Shown here: piece after piece, positions 16,783-24,678 of the stretch | Layout of the letters: each line of letters begins with the position of its first letter | Numbering within the stretch: position 1 is the first letter of the stretch | Source of the DNA: DATBRG01 sp036560445 | Lineage (GTDB): Bacteria; Pseudomonadota; Gammaproteobacteria; Burkholderiales; Methylophilaceae | Assembly (NCBI GenBank): GCA_036560445.1 | Contig: DATBRG010000035.1 | Span: 1-64,000, forward strand | Reading direction: 5' to 3' | DNA length: 64,000 bases | Program-made: the position numbers and the translations under genes | The notes under the pieces: generated by a model | What the model saw: only the letters and a program-made list of their open reading frames with translations | Databases searched by the model: none | What the model was told of the DNA's origin: nothing

Positions 16783-17511
16783 ATGACTTACTGTGTTGCC
16801 TTATTAATCGACGAGGGCTTGGTATTTGCCTCCGATACCCGTACCAATGCTGGTGTTGACCAGGTGGCGATTTTCCCCAAGATGCATGTATTTGAAGTGC
16901 GGGGTGAACGCGTACTGACCATGCTGACGGCCGGTAATCTTGGTATTACACAATCCGTTGTCAATCGGCTGCGTGAGGCCATCAAGGCTGATAATGGGCC
17001 ACACCTACATAACGTGACCAGCCTGTTTGAGGCTGCCGAGCTGGTAGGTGCCGAGATGCGCCTCGCCTACGAGCGTGATGGTGAGCACCTGAAAAACCAT
17101 AATGCTGAATTCAATGCCAGTATCCTGATCGGTGGTCAGATCAAGGGTGAAGCCCCACGCTTATTCAATGTGTATTCGGCAGGCAACTTTATCGAACCCA
17201 GCATAGAGACGCCATATTTCCAGATTGGTGAGACCAAGTATGGCAAGCCGATTATTGACCGTGTAGTGAAGCACAACAGTGAGATGATGGATGTGGTGAA
17301 GTGCATACTGATCTCATTTGATTCCACCATACGCAGCAATATTTCAGTCGCCGCCCCGATAGACCTCATGCTTTACCGCACTGATAGCCTGCATGCAGAC
17401 TGTAAGCAGCGCATTACAGAAAGTGACAGCTACTATGCTTCAGTACGCCAGGGCTGGTCAGAGGGGTTGAAGAAGGTTTTTCACGATATCCCCAATCCTG
17501 ACTGGTGTTAG
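16783..17511 (+). CDS. Anbu, proteasome-type protease
   Basis: A 242-residue Ntn-hydrolase of the Anbu (ancestral beta subunit) family related to HslV and proteasome beta subunits. The Thr immediately after Met1 (MTYCVALLIDEGLVFASDTRTNAG) is the expected nucleophile. The DTRTNAG strand, the LTAGNLGITQSV helix and the ILIGGQIKGE strand are typical. Anbu forms open-ring oligomers and has no known dedicated unfoldase. It closes the operon of ATP-grasp, alpha-E, transglutaminase and HPPD-like genes, 104 bp after the last of these. Confidence 0.93.
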   Translation: MTYCVALLIDEGLVFASDTRTNAGVDQVAIFPKMHVFEVRGERVLTMLTAGNLGITQSVVNRLREAIKADNGPHLHNVTSLFEAAELVGAEMRLAYERDGEHLKNHNAEFNASILIGGQIKGEAPRLFNVYSAGNFIEPSIETPYFQIGETKYGKPIIDRVVKHNSEMMDVVKCILISFDSTIRSNISVAAPIDLMLYRTDSLHADCKQRITESDSYYASVRQGWSEGLKKVFHDIPNPDWC

Positions 17512-17541
17512 TGCTGCGTTTTATTTGTTCAGCAAGTTGTA

Positions 17542-19464
17542 ATGACTGATTTAGATTTAGTCTTTGCTGCTGATGGCCCGCTCGCCGAGACTATCCCCGG
17601 TTACCGCATGCGTAGCCAGCAACTGGAAATGGCGCAGGCTATCGAAGACGCCATCAAGCATAGTCGTCAACTGGTTGCTGAAGCTGGCACCGGCACTGGC
17701 AAGACCTTTGCTTACCTGATTCCAGCCTTGCTTTCTGGTGGCAAGGTGATTGTCTCCACAGGCACCAAGACCCTGCAAGACCAGCTTTTCAACCGCGATT
17801 TGCCGGCGGTGCGTGATGCCCTCAAGGTGCCGGTCACGGTGGCTATGCTTAAGGGGCGTGCTAACTACGTCTGCCATTTTCACCTTGAACGGGCCTTGAA
17901 TGAAGGGCGCTTTCTATCGCGTGAAGATGCCAACTATGTGCATAAAATCCGTGCCTTTGCCGAGAACAGTAGCACTGGCGACAAGGCCGAGCTGGTAGAT
18001 GTGCCGGAGAGCGCCACCATCTGGCCCGCCGTGACTTCTACACGCGACAACTGCATGGGCCAGGAGTGTGGCTATTACAAGGATTGCTTTGTGATGGAGG
18101 CGCGCAAACGTGCGCTGGCAGCGGATGTGGTGGTAGTCAATCATCACCTGTTCTTTGCTGATGTGATGTTGCGTGACGAAGGTGTGGCCGAGCTGTTACC
18201 CAGCGCTAACACAGTCATTTTCGACGAGGCACACCAGCTACCGGAAGTCGCCGGGCTATTCTTCGGTGAGGATGTCTCCACCAGCCAACTCATGGAACTT
18301 GCACGGGATGCGCATGCTGAATTCATTACCACCGCCAAGGATTGCCTGGCTTTGCCCGAAGCTACCGCTGCGCTTGAGAAAGCTGTACGCGATTTTCGCC
18401 TGATCTTTGCTTATGAGGGCTCACGCATGCCGGTGCAAAAAGCGCTGGCGCTGAAGAATTTTGAATCGGCCTATGCGCTGATGCAGGAAAAGTTAAAAGA
18501 ATTATCCGCCATCCTTGAAACCCAGGCTGAGCGCGACCCTGCACTTGAGAATTGCTGGCAGCGAAGTGTGGCACTGGAGCTGCAGCTGCAACGTTGGGAC
18601 AAAGCCGAGAATGAGAACTTGGTGCGCTGGGTGGAGGTGTTCACGCAATCTGTGCAGTTGCACGCCACACCTTTGTCTGTGGCAGAGGGCTTCGGCAAGC
18701 AGCTCAATGCCCAGCCACGTTCCTGGATATTTACTTCGGCAACGCTAGCGGTGAAAAGCGATTTCAGCCACTACCTGGGGCAGATGGGGCTCGATCAGGC
18801 CACTACCGGATATTGGACCAGCCCGTTCGATTTCGCTCAGCAGGCGCTGCTCTACGTGCCACAAAATATGCCCGAGCCCAATAGCACCAGCTATACCGCC
18901 TCTGTCGCGGCGGCGGCGTTGCCAGTGATACAGGCCAGCCGTGGCCGTGCATTTGTGCTCTGTACTTCGCTCCGTGCCATGCGTGAGGTGCACGCCTTGC
19001 TCAAGGACGCATTTTCCAGCAACGGCATGGAGTATCCATTGCTATTGCAAGGCGACAGCTCGCGCTCGGAGCTGCTGGAGCGTTTCCGCAAGCTCGGCAA
19101 TGCCGTGCTTGTAGGCTCGCAAAGCTTCTGGGAGGGGGTTGATGTGCGTGGAGAAGCGCTGTCAGCGGTGATTATCGACAAACTGCCATTTGCGCCGCCG
19201 GATGACCCAGTGCTCGCAGCCCGTATCAACAAGATGAACAATGAGGGTAAAAATGCTTTTATGGAATACCAGCTACCCTACGCTGTGATTACCTTGAAGC
19301 AAGGTGCCGGACGCTTGATCCGCGATGAAACCGACCGCGGCGTGCTCATGATCTGCGACCCGCGTCTGATTGATAAGCACTACGGTAAGCGTATCTGGCA
19401 GAGTCTGCCGCCTTTTAAACGGACTAGGGAGTTGGCTGAGGTGGAAGCGTTTTTTGCAGAGTAG
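17542..19464 (+). CDS. ATP-dependent DNA helicase, DinG/YoaA (XPD-like) family
   Basis: A 640-residue superfamily-2 helicase with a 4Fe-4S cluster, acting 5'-3' on DNA during repair. Walker A is EAGTGTGKTFAYL. The iron-sulfur cysteines are Cys in NYVCHFHLE and the CMGQECGYYKDC group. The DEAH box is IFDEAHQLPE. The C-terminal helicase motifs include VGSQSFWEGVDVRGEAL and QGAGRLIRDETDRGVL. The length and cluster pattern fit YoaA more than the longer DinG. The gene follows Anbu by 30 bp but is a housekeeping gene of its own. Confidence 0.92.
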   Translation: MTDLDLVFAADGPLAETIPGYRMRSQQLEMAQAIEDAIKHSRQLVAEAGTGTGKTFAYLIPALLSGGKVIVSTGTKTLQDQLFNRDLPAVRDALKVPVTVAMLKGRANYVCHFHLERALNEGRFLSREDANYVHKIRAFAENSSTGDKAELVDVPESATIWPAVTSTRDNCMGQECGYYKDCFVMEARKRALAADVVVVNHHLFFADVMLRDEGVAELLPSANTVIFDEAHQLPEVAGLFFGEDVSTSQLMELARDAHAEFITTAKDCLALPEATAALEKAVRDFRLIFAYEGSRMPVQKALALKNFESAYALMQEKLKELSAILETQAERDPALENCWQRSVALELQLQRWDKAENENLVRWVEVFTQSVQLHATPLSVAEGFGKQLNAQPRSWIFTSATLAVKSDFSHYLGQMGLDQATTGYWTSPFDFAQQALLYVPQNMPEPNSTSYTASVAAAALPVIQASRGRAFVLCTSLRAMREVHALLKDAFSSNGMEYPLLLQGDSSRSELLERFRKLGNAVLVGSQSFWEGVDVRGEALSAVIIDKLPFAPPDDPVLAARINKMNNEGKNAFMEYQLPYAVITLKQGAGRLIRDETDRGVLMICDPRLIDKHYGKRIWQSLPPFKRTRELAEVEAFFAE

Positions 19465-19492
19465 ATCAAATAAGGCACAATATTTTTTGTAG

Positions 19493-20104
19493 CTATTTTA
19501 GCTTCCGTGTATTGAATAGGTATTTCTTTCCAGCATGCGTGATTAAAACATTCGATGTATCACCTTGATCTACAATCTTGACTAATCCGTCACTAGCGGC
19601 AAGTGCTAGTTTAGACCGGTACTCATCCCACTCTACGCCATAAGTGGTGCTAATTGATCTCCATAAATTATCTGAAAAAAGACTCCCAGTGTTATCTTGC
19701 AAAGTCTGAAGGATTAATCTTAATACAACCTCTTTTGGGGTATTGCTTGAGGGCTGAATAGTTAGTAATTTATATTGTTCTTCTAGAGAGTCGTAATTAC
19801 TTTCCAAAATATCAATCTTATTCTTCAATAGCTGGTTGAGATCATCCCTTTCTTTAATGTCTTCCCCATACTTTTTCTCTAACTCTAATCTTGATTCAAT
19901 GAGTTCTATTTTTTCATCTTCAGGTATGGTTCTCTTTTTGAGATTTTTGACTCTAATATTTTCCATTTTTGACTGCATGTATGACCAATAGTCATATACC
20001 CAATTTCTTACCCATGGATAAAGTAGTAAGTAGATAGTTGTTGAGAGGATTGGCAGGAGAATACGGTAGAGCCCAAATGCATCAGTCACCGCATAGTTGT
20101 CCAT
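19493..20104 (-). CDS. unknown protein with membrane helix, coiled coil and winged-helix-like C-terminus
   Basis: A 203-residue protein I cannot assign. It has one hydrophobic segment (about 12-32, YRILLPILSTTIYLLLYPWV), then a charged coiled coil (about 48-115, rich in E, K, L). A compact C-terminal region (about 120-200) contains WRSISTTYGVEWDEYRSKLALAASDGLVKIVDQG, which reads like a small winged-helix domain. The base composition is markedly more AT-rich than its neighbours, so it may have been acquired. It is flanked by the helicase and TetR genes. A stress-sensing or defence role is possible but unsupported. Confidence 0.65.
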   Translation of the reverse strand: MDNYAVTDAFGLYRILLPILSTTIYLLLYPWVRNWVYDYWSYMQSKMENIRVKNLKKRTIPEDEKIELIESRLELEKKYGEDIKERDDLNQLLKNKIDILESNYDSLEEQYKLLTIQPSSNTPKEVVLRLILQTLQDNTGSLFSDNLWRSISTTYGVEWDEYRSKLALAASDGLVKIVDQGDTSNVLITHAGKKYLFNTRKLK

Positions 20105-20164
20105 GTACTTGAATCTAGCTAAATAGCTATTGCCTGATAGCAGTACGATGATAAGTTTGTAATT

Positions 20165-20202
20165 CCATATTGCCTATGTAAAGGCAAACGTACTTAATAT
20201 GG
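20165..20202. repeat. nested inverted repeat upstream of the AT-rich gene
   Basis: Outer arms CCATATT / AATATGG enclose inner arms TTGCCT / AGGCAA, which share bases with the outer arms. It lies about 60 bp upstream of the unknown gene at 20104, in AT-rich DNA, and could be an operator or simply composition. Confidence 0.35.
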
Positions 20203-20364
20203 GGCTAGTTAATCTTTCGTGTATCCAGTCACTAACGCTTTCCCAAAAGTCTTTACCCATAATACATCCGACCTATCAAGAGTATATTTTTTTGGAAGTT
20301 TACACTTTGATAGTGCTTTTAGATAAACAACCAACTTAATTAAAGCTTTTTTGAGTTTCACTAT

Positions 20365-20385
20365 TGCCCTATTAATAATAGGGCA
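20365..20385 (-). terminator. hairpin downstream of tetR
   Basis: A perfect 9-bp stem (TGCCCTATT / AATAGGGCA) with a 3-nt loop starts 10 bp after the TetR stop. The U-tract is poor, but its position suggests termination of the regulator transcript. Confidence 0.5.
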
Positions 20386-20394
20386 GGGCAAATT

Positions 20395-21015
20395 TTACCT
20401 ATTCTGATTTTCAGGCAAGTTATCCAGAACAGTATTAACCACGGCTATCAGCTCTTCGTAACTGGCACCGCTGGTAGCCTGAACTGACATCCCCTGATGG
20501 ATGGTGGCGATATATTTGGCCAGGTCTGCCGCGTTGCTGTCGCCCGGCAAATCCCCTTGCTTTTGCGCCAGTTCAAAACGCTGTTTTAATCGGTCTTCGT
20601 AGTTTTTTCTGTAGGTAATCAATTCCCTCTGTATCAGCTCTGAACCCTGCCCGCAGGATAGAGCGCCTTGCACTATCATGCAGCCGCGCGGATTGTTTGG
20701 ATTAGTAAGCAGCTCGGCGGATTTTCTCAGGAATTTCTCAACCGCTTTGCGTGCGGTCGGCTCATGCATGGTAGCTTCGGCATAAGACACCGGGCCGGCC
20801 AGGTATTTTGCCAGCGCCTTGCGGAACAATTCTTCCTTGTTGCCGAAAGCGGCATACAAGCTCGGCCGATTGATGCCCAAGGCATCGGTCAATTCGGCCA
20901 TTGAAGCGCCTTCGTAGCCGCGCGTCCAGAACACATTGAGCGCTTTACCCAATGCTTCTTCGTGATCAAATGCCCGTGGGCGACCGCGTGTTTTGTTTGG
21001 TTTGACTGTATTCAT
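20395..21015 (-). CDS. TetR/AcrR family transcriptional regulator
   Basis: A 206-residue repressor. After a basic N-terminus, the HTH domain spans about 15-60 (FDHEEALGKALNVFWTRGYEGASMAELTDALGINRPSLYAAFGNKEELF). The ligand-binding domain includes a GCMIVQGALSCG segment with two Cys, common in the AcrR subgroup that controls SDR or quinone-reductase genes. It is divergent from an SDR gene, and the shared intergenic region holds a strong promoter flanked by two similar operator-like elements. Local repression of the SDR and of itself is therefore likely. Confidence 0.9.
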   Translation of the reverse strand: MNTVKPNKTRGRPRAFDHEEALGKALNVFWTRGYEGASMAELTDALGINRPSLYAAFGNKEELFRKALAKYLAGPVSYAEATMHEPTARKAVEKFLRKSAELLTNPNNPRGCMIVQGALSCGQGSELIQRELITYRKNYEDRLKQRFELAQKQGDLPGDSNAADLAKYIATIHQGMSVQATSGASYEELIAVVNTVLDNLPENQNR

Positions 21016-21046
21016 AGCGTTTTTACCAAGTGATAATTTAATATTA

Positions 21047-21063
21047 TACCTTTAGGTACAAAT
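21047..21063. promoter_or_regulatory. operator-like repeat 1
   Basis: TACCTTTAGGTACAAAT contains the dyad TACCT-TT-AGGTA and matches a second copy at 21102-21118 in 14 of 17 positions. It sits just upstream of the -35 element of the SDR promoter and near the start of tetR. Confidence 0.6.
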
Positions 21064-21067
21064 ATAT

Positions 21068-21096
21068 TTGACAATTAATTTTTACTCAACTAATAT
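21068..21096 (+). promoter_or_regulatory. strong sigma-70 promoter of the SDR gene
   Basis: TTGACA (21068-21073), a 17-bp spacer and TAATAT (21091-21096) make a near-consensus promoter 50-60 bp before the SDR start. It is bracketed by the two operator-like repeats. Confidence 0.75.
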
Positions 21097-21101
21097 TTAT
21101 T

Positions 21102-21118
21102 TACCGTTCAGTACAAAT
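21102..21118. promoter_or_regulatory. operator-like repeat 2
   Basis: TACCGTTCAGTACAAAT is the second copy of the intergenic repeat. It lies just after the -10 box, at or near the transcription start, where a bound repressor would block the SDR promoter. Confidence 0.6.
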
Positions 21119-21152
21119 TTAATCAATCTCACTAATTTAAAGGATGAACAAT

Positions 21153-21896
21153 ATGACTACCAATCAAGCAAAAGTAGCATTTATTACTGGCGCAAACCGC
21201 GGCATTGGCTTTGAAACGGCCAAAGGTTTGGGCGAACTAGGCATTACTATCGTCATAGGTGCGCGGGACTTGCAAAAAGGCCGGGATGCGGCCAGCCAAC
21301 TACAAGTCATGGGAATCAAGGCCGAGGCGATTGCCTACGATGCAACCCAAGCCAAAGCAGCGGAATCGGCCTATGAATACCTGGATAAAAAGTTCGGCAA
21401 ACTGGATATCCTGGTGAACAACGCCGGCATTTTAATTGAACAACTCGTAGGCAAGAACGACAGCAGTACAGTTGCCACTGATGTTTTACAGCAGTCTTTC
21501 CAGACTAATCTTTTCGCAGTGGTTGAATTAACGCAGAAACTGCTACCGCTTATCAAGAAATCCTCTGCAGGCCGTATTGTTAACCTTTCCAGTATATTGG
21601 CTTCGCTTACTTTACACAGCATGCCCGGCTCACCTATAGCTCCGGCTAAAGCCTTTGCCTATAACGCCTCCAAGACTGCGCTGAATGCATATACCATTCA
21701 CCTGGCAAATGAGCTCAGTGACACAACTATCAAAGTGAATTCTGCACATCCGGGCTGGGTAAAAACCGAGCTGGGTGGGCCTGGCGCACCTATGGAAGTT
21801 GCTGATGGAGGCAAAACCAGCGTGGATCTGGCAATGCTGGATGATAATGGCCCCAGCGGTGGATTCTTCCATCAGGGCGAGGCCTTGCCCTGGTAA
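21153..21896 (+). CDS. SDR family NAD(P)-dependent oxidoreductase
   Basis: A 247-residue classical short-chain dehydrogenase/reductase. The Rossmann motif is TGANRGIGFETAKG and the structural motif is NNAGI. The catalytic Ser is in NLSSILASL and the catalytic YxxxK is YNASK. The closing SGGFFHQGEALPW is typical of carbonyl-reductase-like SDRs. The substrate is unknown. ATG 21153 is chosen because AAAGG (21139-21143) is at good distance; ATG 21144 is too close to it. The divergent TetR gene is the likely repressor. Confidence 0.92.
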   Translation: MTTNQAKVAFITGANRGIGFETAKGLGELGITIVIGARDLQKGRDAASQLQVMGIKAEAIAYDATQAKAAESAYEYLDKKFGKLDILVNNAGILIEQLVGKNDSSTVATDVLQQSFQTNLFAVVELTQKLLPLIKKSSAGRIVNLSSILASLTLHSMPGSPIAPAKAFAYNASKTALNAYTIHLANELSDTTIKVNSAHPGWVKTELGGPGAPMEVADGGKTSVDLAMLDDNGPSGGFFHQGEALPW

Positions 21897-21911
21897 TAAA
21901 ATCAGCAGTCA

Positions 21912-22166
21912 ATGCAATGGATTGGGGGCATTGTGAGAAAACTCAGATATAAATTTCGCCGGGCAGCTTTTGCGCTTGCTATGTCATTTACTACAGCCTT
22001 CATACTGTCTGGTGCGCTTAGCTATTTGCATGCCCCACCCGGTGCATTTATCATGAAAAACTGGTTCAATGCTTTTATTACAGCATGGCCCCTTGTCTTT
22101 ATCAGCATCATGGTCATTGCGCCTTTGGTAGACAAGTTTATTAACCTGATAGTGGAAGATCACTGA
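21912..22166 (+). CDS. DUF2798 domain-containing membrane protein
   Basis: An 84-residue protein with two membrane helices (about 17-40 and 52-74). The sequence AFALAMSFTTAFILSGALSYL and FNAFITAWPLVFISIMVIAPLVDKFI match the DUF2798 family. The family has no known function and often accompanies TetR-regulated SDR or efflux genes. It starts 15 bp after the SDR stop and so probably shares its promoter. Confidence 0.85.
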   Translation: MQWIGGIVRKLRYKFRRAAFALAMSFTTAFILSGALSYLHAPPGAFIMKNWFNAFITAWPLVFISIMVIAPLVDKFINLIVEDH

Positions 22167-22169
22167 TTC

Positions 22170-22574
22170 TTGCTGCCCATTGTTATCCCTGAGCATGAGT
22201 ACGAACTGACTGCCATACGTGCACAGGGTGCGGGTGGGCAGAACGTCAACAAGGTATCCAGCGCGATTCATCTGCGGTTTGATATTAAGGTTTCCAGCCT
22301 GAGTGAGGCACACAAGCTGCGGTTGCTGGCGCTACGTGACCAACGCATCACTGATGAAGGCGTGTTGGTTATCAAGGCGCAGCAGCACCGTAGCCAGGAG
22401 CTCAACAAGCAGGATGCGATTGCGCGCTTGCACGAGTTTGTGAATAGCGTTGCCAGGCCACCAGTCATCAGGCGCGCAACCAAGCCGACCTTGGGTTCCA
22501 AAAAACGCAGGCTGGAGGGTAAGGCGCTACGTGGGCAGATCAAGGCCATGCGTGGCAAAGTGAGCGATTTGTGA
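22170..22574 (+). CDS. arfB: alternative ribosome-rescue factor ArfB
   Basis: A 134-residue release-factor-like peptidyl-tRNA hydrolase that rescues ribosomes stalled on mRNAs without a stop codon. The GGQ catalytic motif is in AIRAQGAGGQNVNKVSSAIHLRFD. The C-terminal tail (KKRRLEGKALRGQIKAMRGK) is basic, as required to probe the empty mRNA channel. The start appears to be TTG 22170, giving the family's usual short N-terminus. It follows DUF2798 within 4 bp. Confidence 0.92.
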   Translation: MLPIVIPEHEYELTAIRAQGAGGQNVNKVSSAIHLRFDIKVSSLSEAHKLRLLALRDQRITDEGVLVIKAQQHRSQELNKQDAIARLHEFVNSVARPPVIRRATKPTLGSKKRRLEGKALRGQIKAMRGKVSDL

Positions 22575-22715
22575 TGCGGCCGCTTTTGTCAGGAGATATA
22601 GGGAGGCCATAAGTACGGTTCTGCACAGAGCGTAATTATGTTCTATATACTGGTGATACCCTGATTTCGCTAATTTTTCTAAATCGGGCTCACAACTCAT
22701 AAGGGGAAAGTTCAT

Positions 22716-23441
22716 ATGCCGGACCTACACACCCCCCTACAAAACCATCTACTTGATGCCTTACTGGTGGCGGAATATGACCGTCTGTTTCCGTCTCTTG
22801 AGCTAATGGAGATGCCGCTTGGCCAGGCACTCTATGAATCCGGCGAACAGTTGAAGTACGTCTATTTCCCGACCACTTGCATCGTTTCGCTGCTGTATGT
22901 CATGGAGAATGGAGCATCGGCCGAAATCGCGGTGATTGGTAATGAAGGCATCCTTGGCATTTCACTATTTATGGGTGGCGAAACTACGCCCAATCGTGCC
23001 GTGGTGAAAAGCGCAGGTCACGGTTACCGGCTTAAGGCGCAGTTGCTCAAGAATGAATTCAATCGCGCCGGGCCAGTGTTGCGTTTGCTGCTACGCTACA
23101 CTCAGGCGCTGATTACCCAGATGTGCCAGACTTCGGCATGTAATCGGCATCATTCGGTGGAGCAGCAACTTTGTCGCTCGCTGCTATTGAGCATAGATCG
23201 TCTTTCCAGCGATGAATTAATTACTACTCAGGAGTTGATCGCCAACATGCTGGGTGTACGTCGCGAGGGCGTTACCGAAGCCGCAGGTACATTACAACGT
23301 GCAGGTTTGATTGAATACAGCCGTGGCCGGATCAAGGTGTTGAACAGGCCAGCTCTGGAAGCGCGGGTTTGCGAGTGCTATCAAGTAGTCAAAACCGAGT
23401 TTGATCGCTTGCTTCCATCCTTTCACGGCATAGCCCGTTAA
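22716..23441 (+). CDS. Crp/Fnr family transcriptional regulator (copy 1)
   Basis: A 241-residue regulator with an N-terminal cyclic-nucleotide-binding-like barrel (about 25-150) and a C-terminal winged HTH (TQELIANMLGVRREGVTEAAGTLQRAGLIEYSRGRIKVL). It has no FNR-type N-terminal Cys cluster. The barrel contains the IAVIGNEGILGISLFMGG variant seen in a betaproteobacterial stress-linked subgroup, and the tail carries CxCY. A paralogue follows 152 bp downstream on the same strand. AGGGGAAAG precedes ATG 22716. Confidence 0.9.
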   Translation: MPDLHTPLQNHLLDALLVAEYDRLFPSLELMEMPLGQALYESGEQLKYVYFPTTCIVSLLYVMENGASAEIAVIGNEGILGISLFMGGETTPNRAVVKSAGHGYRLKAQLLKNEFNRAGPVLRLLLRYTQALITQMCQTSACNRHHSVEQQLCRSLLLSIDRLSSDELITTQELIANMLGVRREGVTEAAGTLQRAGLIEYSRGRIKVLNRPALEARVCECYQVVKTEFDRLLPSFHGIAR

Positions 23442-23593
23442 AGTTACATCTGTAGTATTTGCTAGCGATGGTAGTAGTCATAGTCATTGCTTGAAAAATC
23501 ATGCCTTATGTTGGTCAGCGTACAGATTCGGTCAGCGCGACAGTCTATCTTTCTAATTTCTCGCTTCAATCAGCTTAACTATAGAGATTACAG

Positions 23594-24301
23594 GTGCCTA
23601 TTCAAGCCGTCCTTGCCAGCAATCGCTTATTGGCAACCCTACCCATTGAAGATCGTCTACGCATGATGGAAAACTGCGAATCGATTGAAGTTCGGTTTGC
23701 GGAAGTACTAAGTAAGCCTGGCGAACCTATTTTGTATGCATACTTTCCTGCTAGCTGCGTTATTTCTTCTGTCATGCCTAGCGATAGTGGAGTGCAGCTA
23801 GAAGTCGGGTTAATAGGTAACGAAGGAATGCTCGGTATGCCCCTCATGCTGGGTGTCGATACCGCGCCATTTCATAGTGCGATTCAGTGCTCAGGCTTGG
23901 TCATACGTATAGCTACGCCATTGTTTTTGTTGGAGATTGAACGCAGCCTGGTATTGCAAAAAAGGTTGAAGAGCTATTTATATGTGTCGATCAGGCAACT
24001 CGCCCAGACTGCTACCTGCAACCGATTTCATGAGGTATTGCAGCGCCTGGCACGCTTGCTGCTGATGATTCGGGATAGAACACATTCAGATGAATTTCAC
24101 ATTACTCAGGAGTTGCTGGCCCATATGCTGGGGGTACGTCGTGTTGGGGTCACCAAAGCCGCGGGTTCGTTGCAGCATGAAAAATTTATCAGTTATAGCC
24201 GCGGCGAAGTCAAGATTCACAATGTTGTTGGGCTGGAGTCCGTGTCTTGCCGTTGCTACAACGCTGATAAGGAGATTTACGACCATATCATGAATGGTTA
24301 A
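23594..24301 (+). CDS. Crp/Fnr family transcriptional regulator (copy 2)
   Basis: A 235-residue paralogue of the gene at 22716, with the same layout: barrel (LEVGLIGNEGMLGMPLMLGV) and winged HTH (TQELLAHMLGVRRVGVTKAAGSLQHEKFISYSRGEVKI), then a CRCY tail. The start is GTG 23594. The two recognition helices (VRREGVTEAAGTLQ versus VRRVGVTKAAGSLQ) are nearly the same, so both could bind related sites. The following gene group includes several envelope-stress-type genes and two copies of a shared dyad. Confidence 0.9.
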   Translation: MPIQAVLASNRLLATLPIEDRLRMMENCESIEVRFAEVLSKPGEPILYAYFPASCVISSVMPSDSGVQLEVGLIGNEGMLGMPLMLGVDTAPFHSAIQCSGLVIRIATPLFLLEIERSLVLQKRLKSYLYVSIRQLAQTATCNRFHEVLQRLARLLLMIRDRTHSDEFHITQELLAHMLGVRRVGVTKAAGSLQHEKFISYSRGEVKIHNVVGLESVSCRCYNADKEIYDHIMNG

Positions 24302-24401
24302 TTTAGCTACCTAGCTTACGCACTAGTTGTCAGGCTACCCAGCCTAACTTAAGCCATTTTCATCTTTTTCCAGACCGTTCTTTTTCTGATAACTGACCCT
24401 G

Positions 24402-24548
24402 CTATAGGCTTCGACCCTGAATAACCCGTACCAATACAACCACGATTGCGATGATCAGCAGAACATGGATAAATCCACCCATGGTGTAGGATGTTACTAA
24501 TCCAAGTGCCCACAAAATAATTAAAATTACTGCAATAGTTTCAAGCAT
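24402..24548 (-). CDS. lmo0937-family small membrane protein
   Basis: A 48-residue protein made of two hydrophobic helices (ETIAVILIILWALGLVTSY and IHVLLIIAIVVVLVRVIQG), matching the lmo0937 family of tiny, stress-induced membrane proteins. The frame opens earlier (24647), but ATG at 24548 gives the family's usual start, with GGAAT upstream. It follows the paired Crp/Fnr genes and has a 20-bp perfect palindrome about 40 bp upstream. Confidence 0.8.
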   Translation of the reverse strand: MLETIAVILIILWALGLVTSYTMGGFIHVLLIIAIVVVLVRVIQGRSL

Positions 24549-24586
24549 TTTCGGTATTCCTATTCTGACAAAGCCACTCAGTTGGA

Positions 24587-24606
24587 TGAAACCTTTAAAG
24601 GTTTCA
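24587..24606. repeat. perfect 20-bp palindrome upstream of the lmo0937-like gene
   Basis: TGAAACCTTTAAAGGTTTCA is self-complementary over its full length and lies about 40 bp before the small membrane protein gene. It may be an operator for a dimeric regulator. Confidence 0.5.
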
Positions 24607-24634
24607 ACATTGATTCCTGGGTGGAAGATTGATA

Positions 24635-24666
24635 GATATACCTCCACAAATTTGCAGAGGTATATC
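24635..24666 (-). terminator. long hairpin after the His/Asp-rich gene
   Basis: A 10-bp stem (GATATACCTC / GAGGTATATC), with a further inner CAAATTTG palindrome, begins 12 bp past the stop of the secreted protein gene. The U-run is weak. It may separate that gene from the lmo0937-like gene. Confidence 0.5.
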
Positions 24667-24678
24667 CATGACTAAGCT

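Noticed and set aside
20209..20391. 60-codon minus-strand frame in the AT-rich gap before tetR
   Set aside because: No start signal, no recognisable pattern, and overlap with the tetR terminator hairpin; AT-rich DNA gives such frames by chance when lysine codons dominate.
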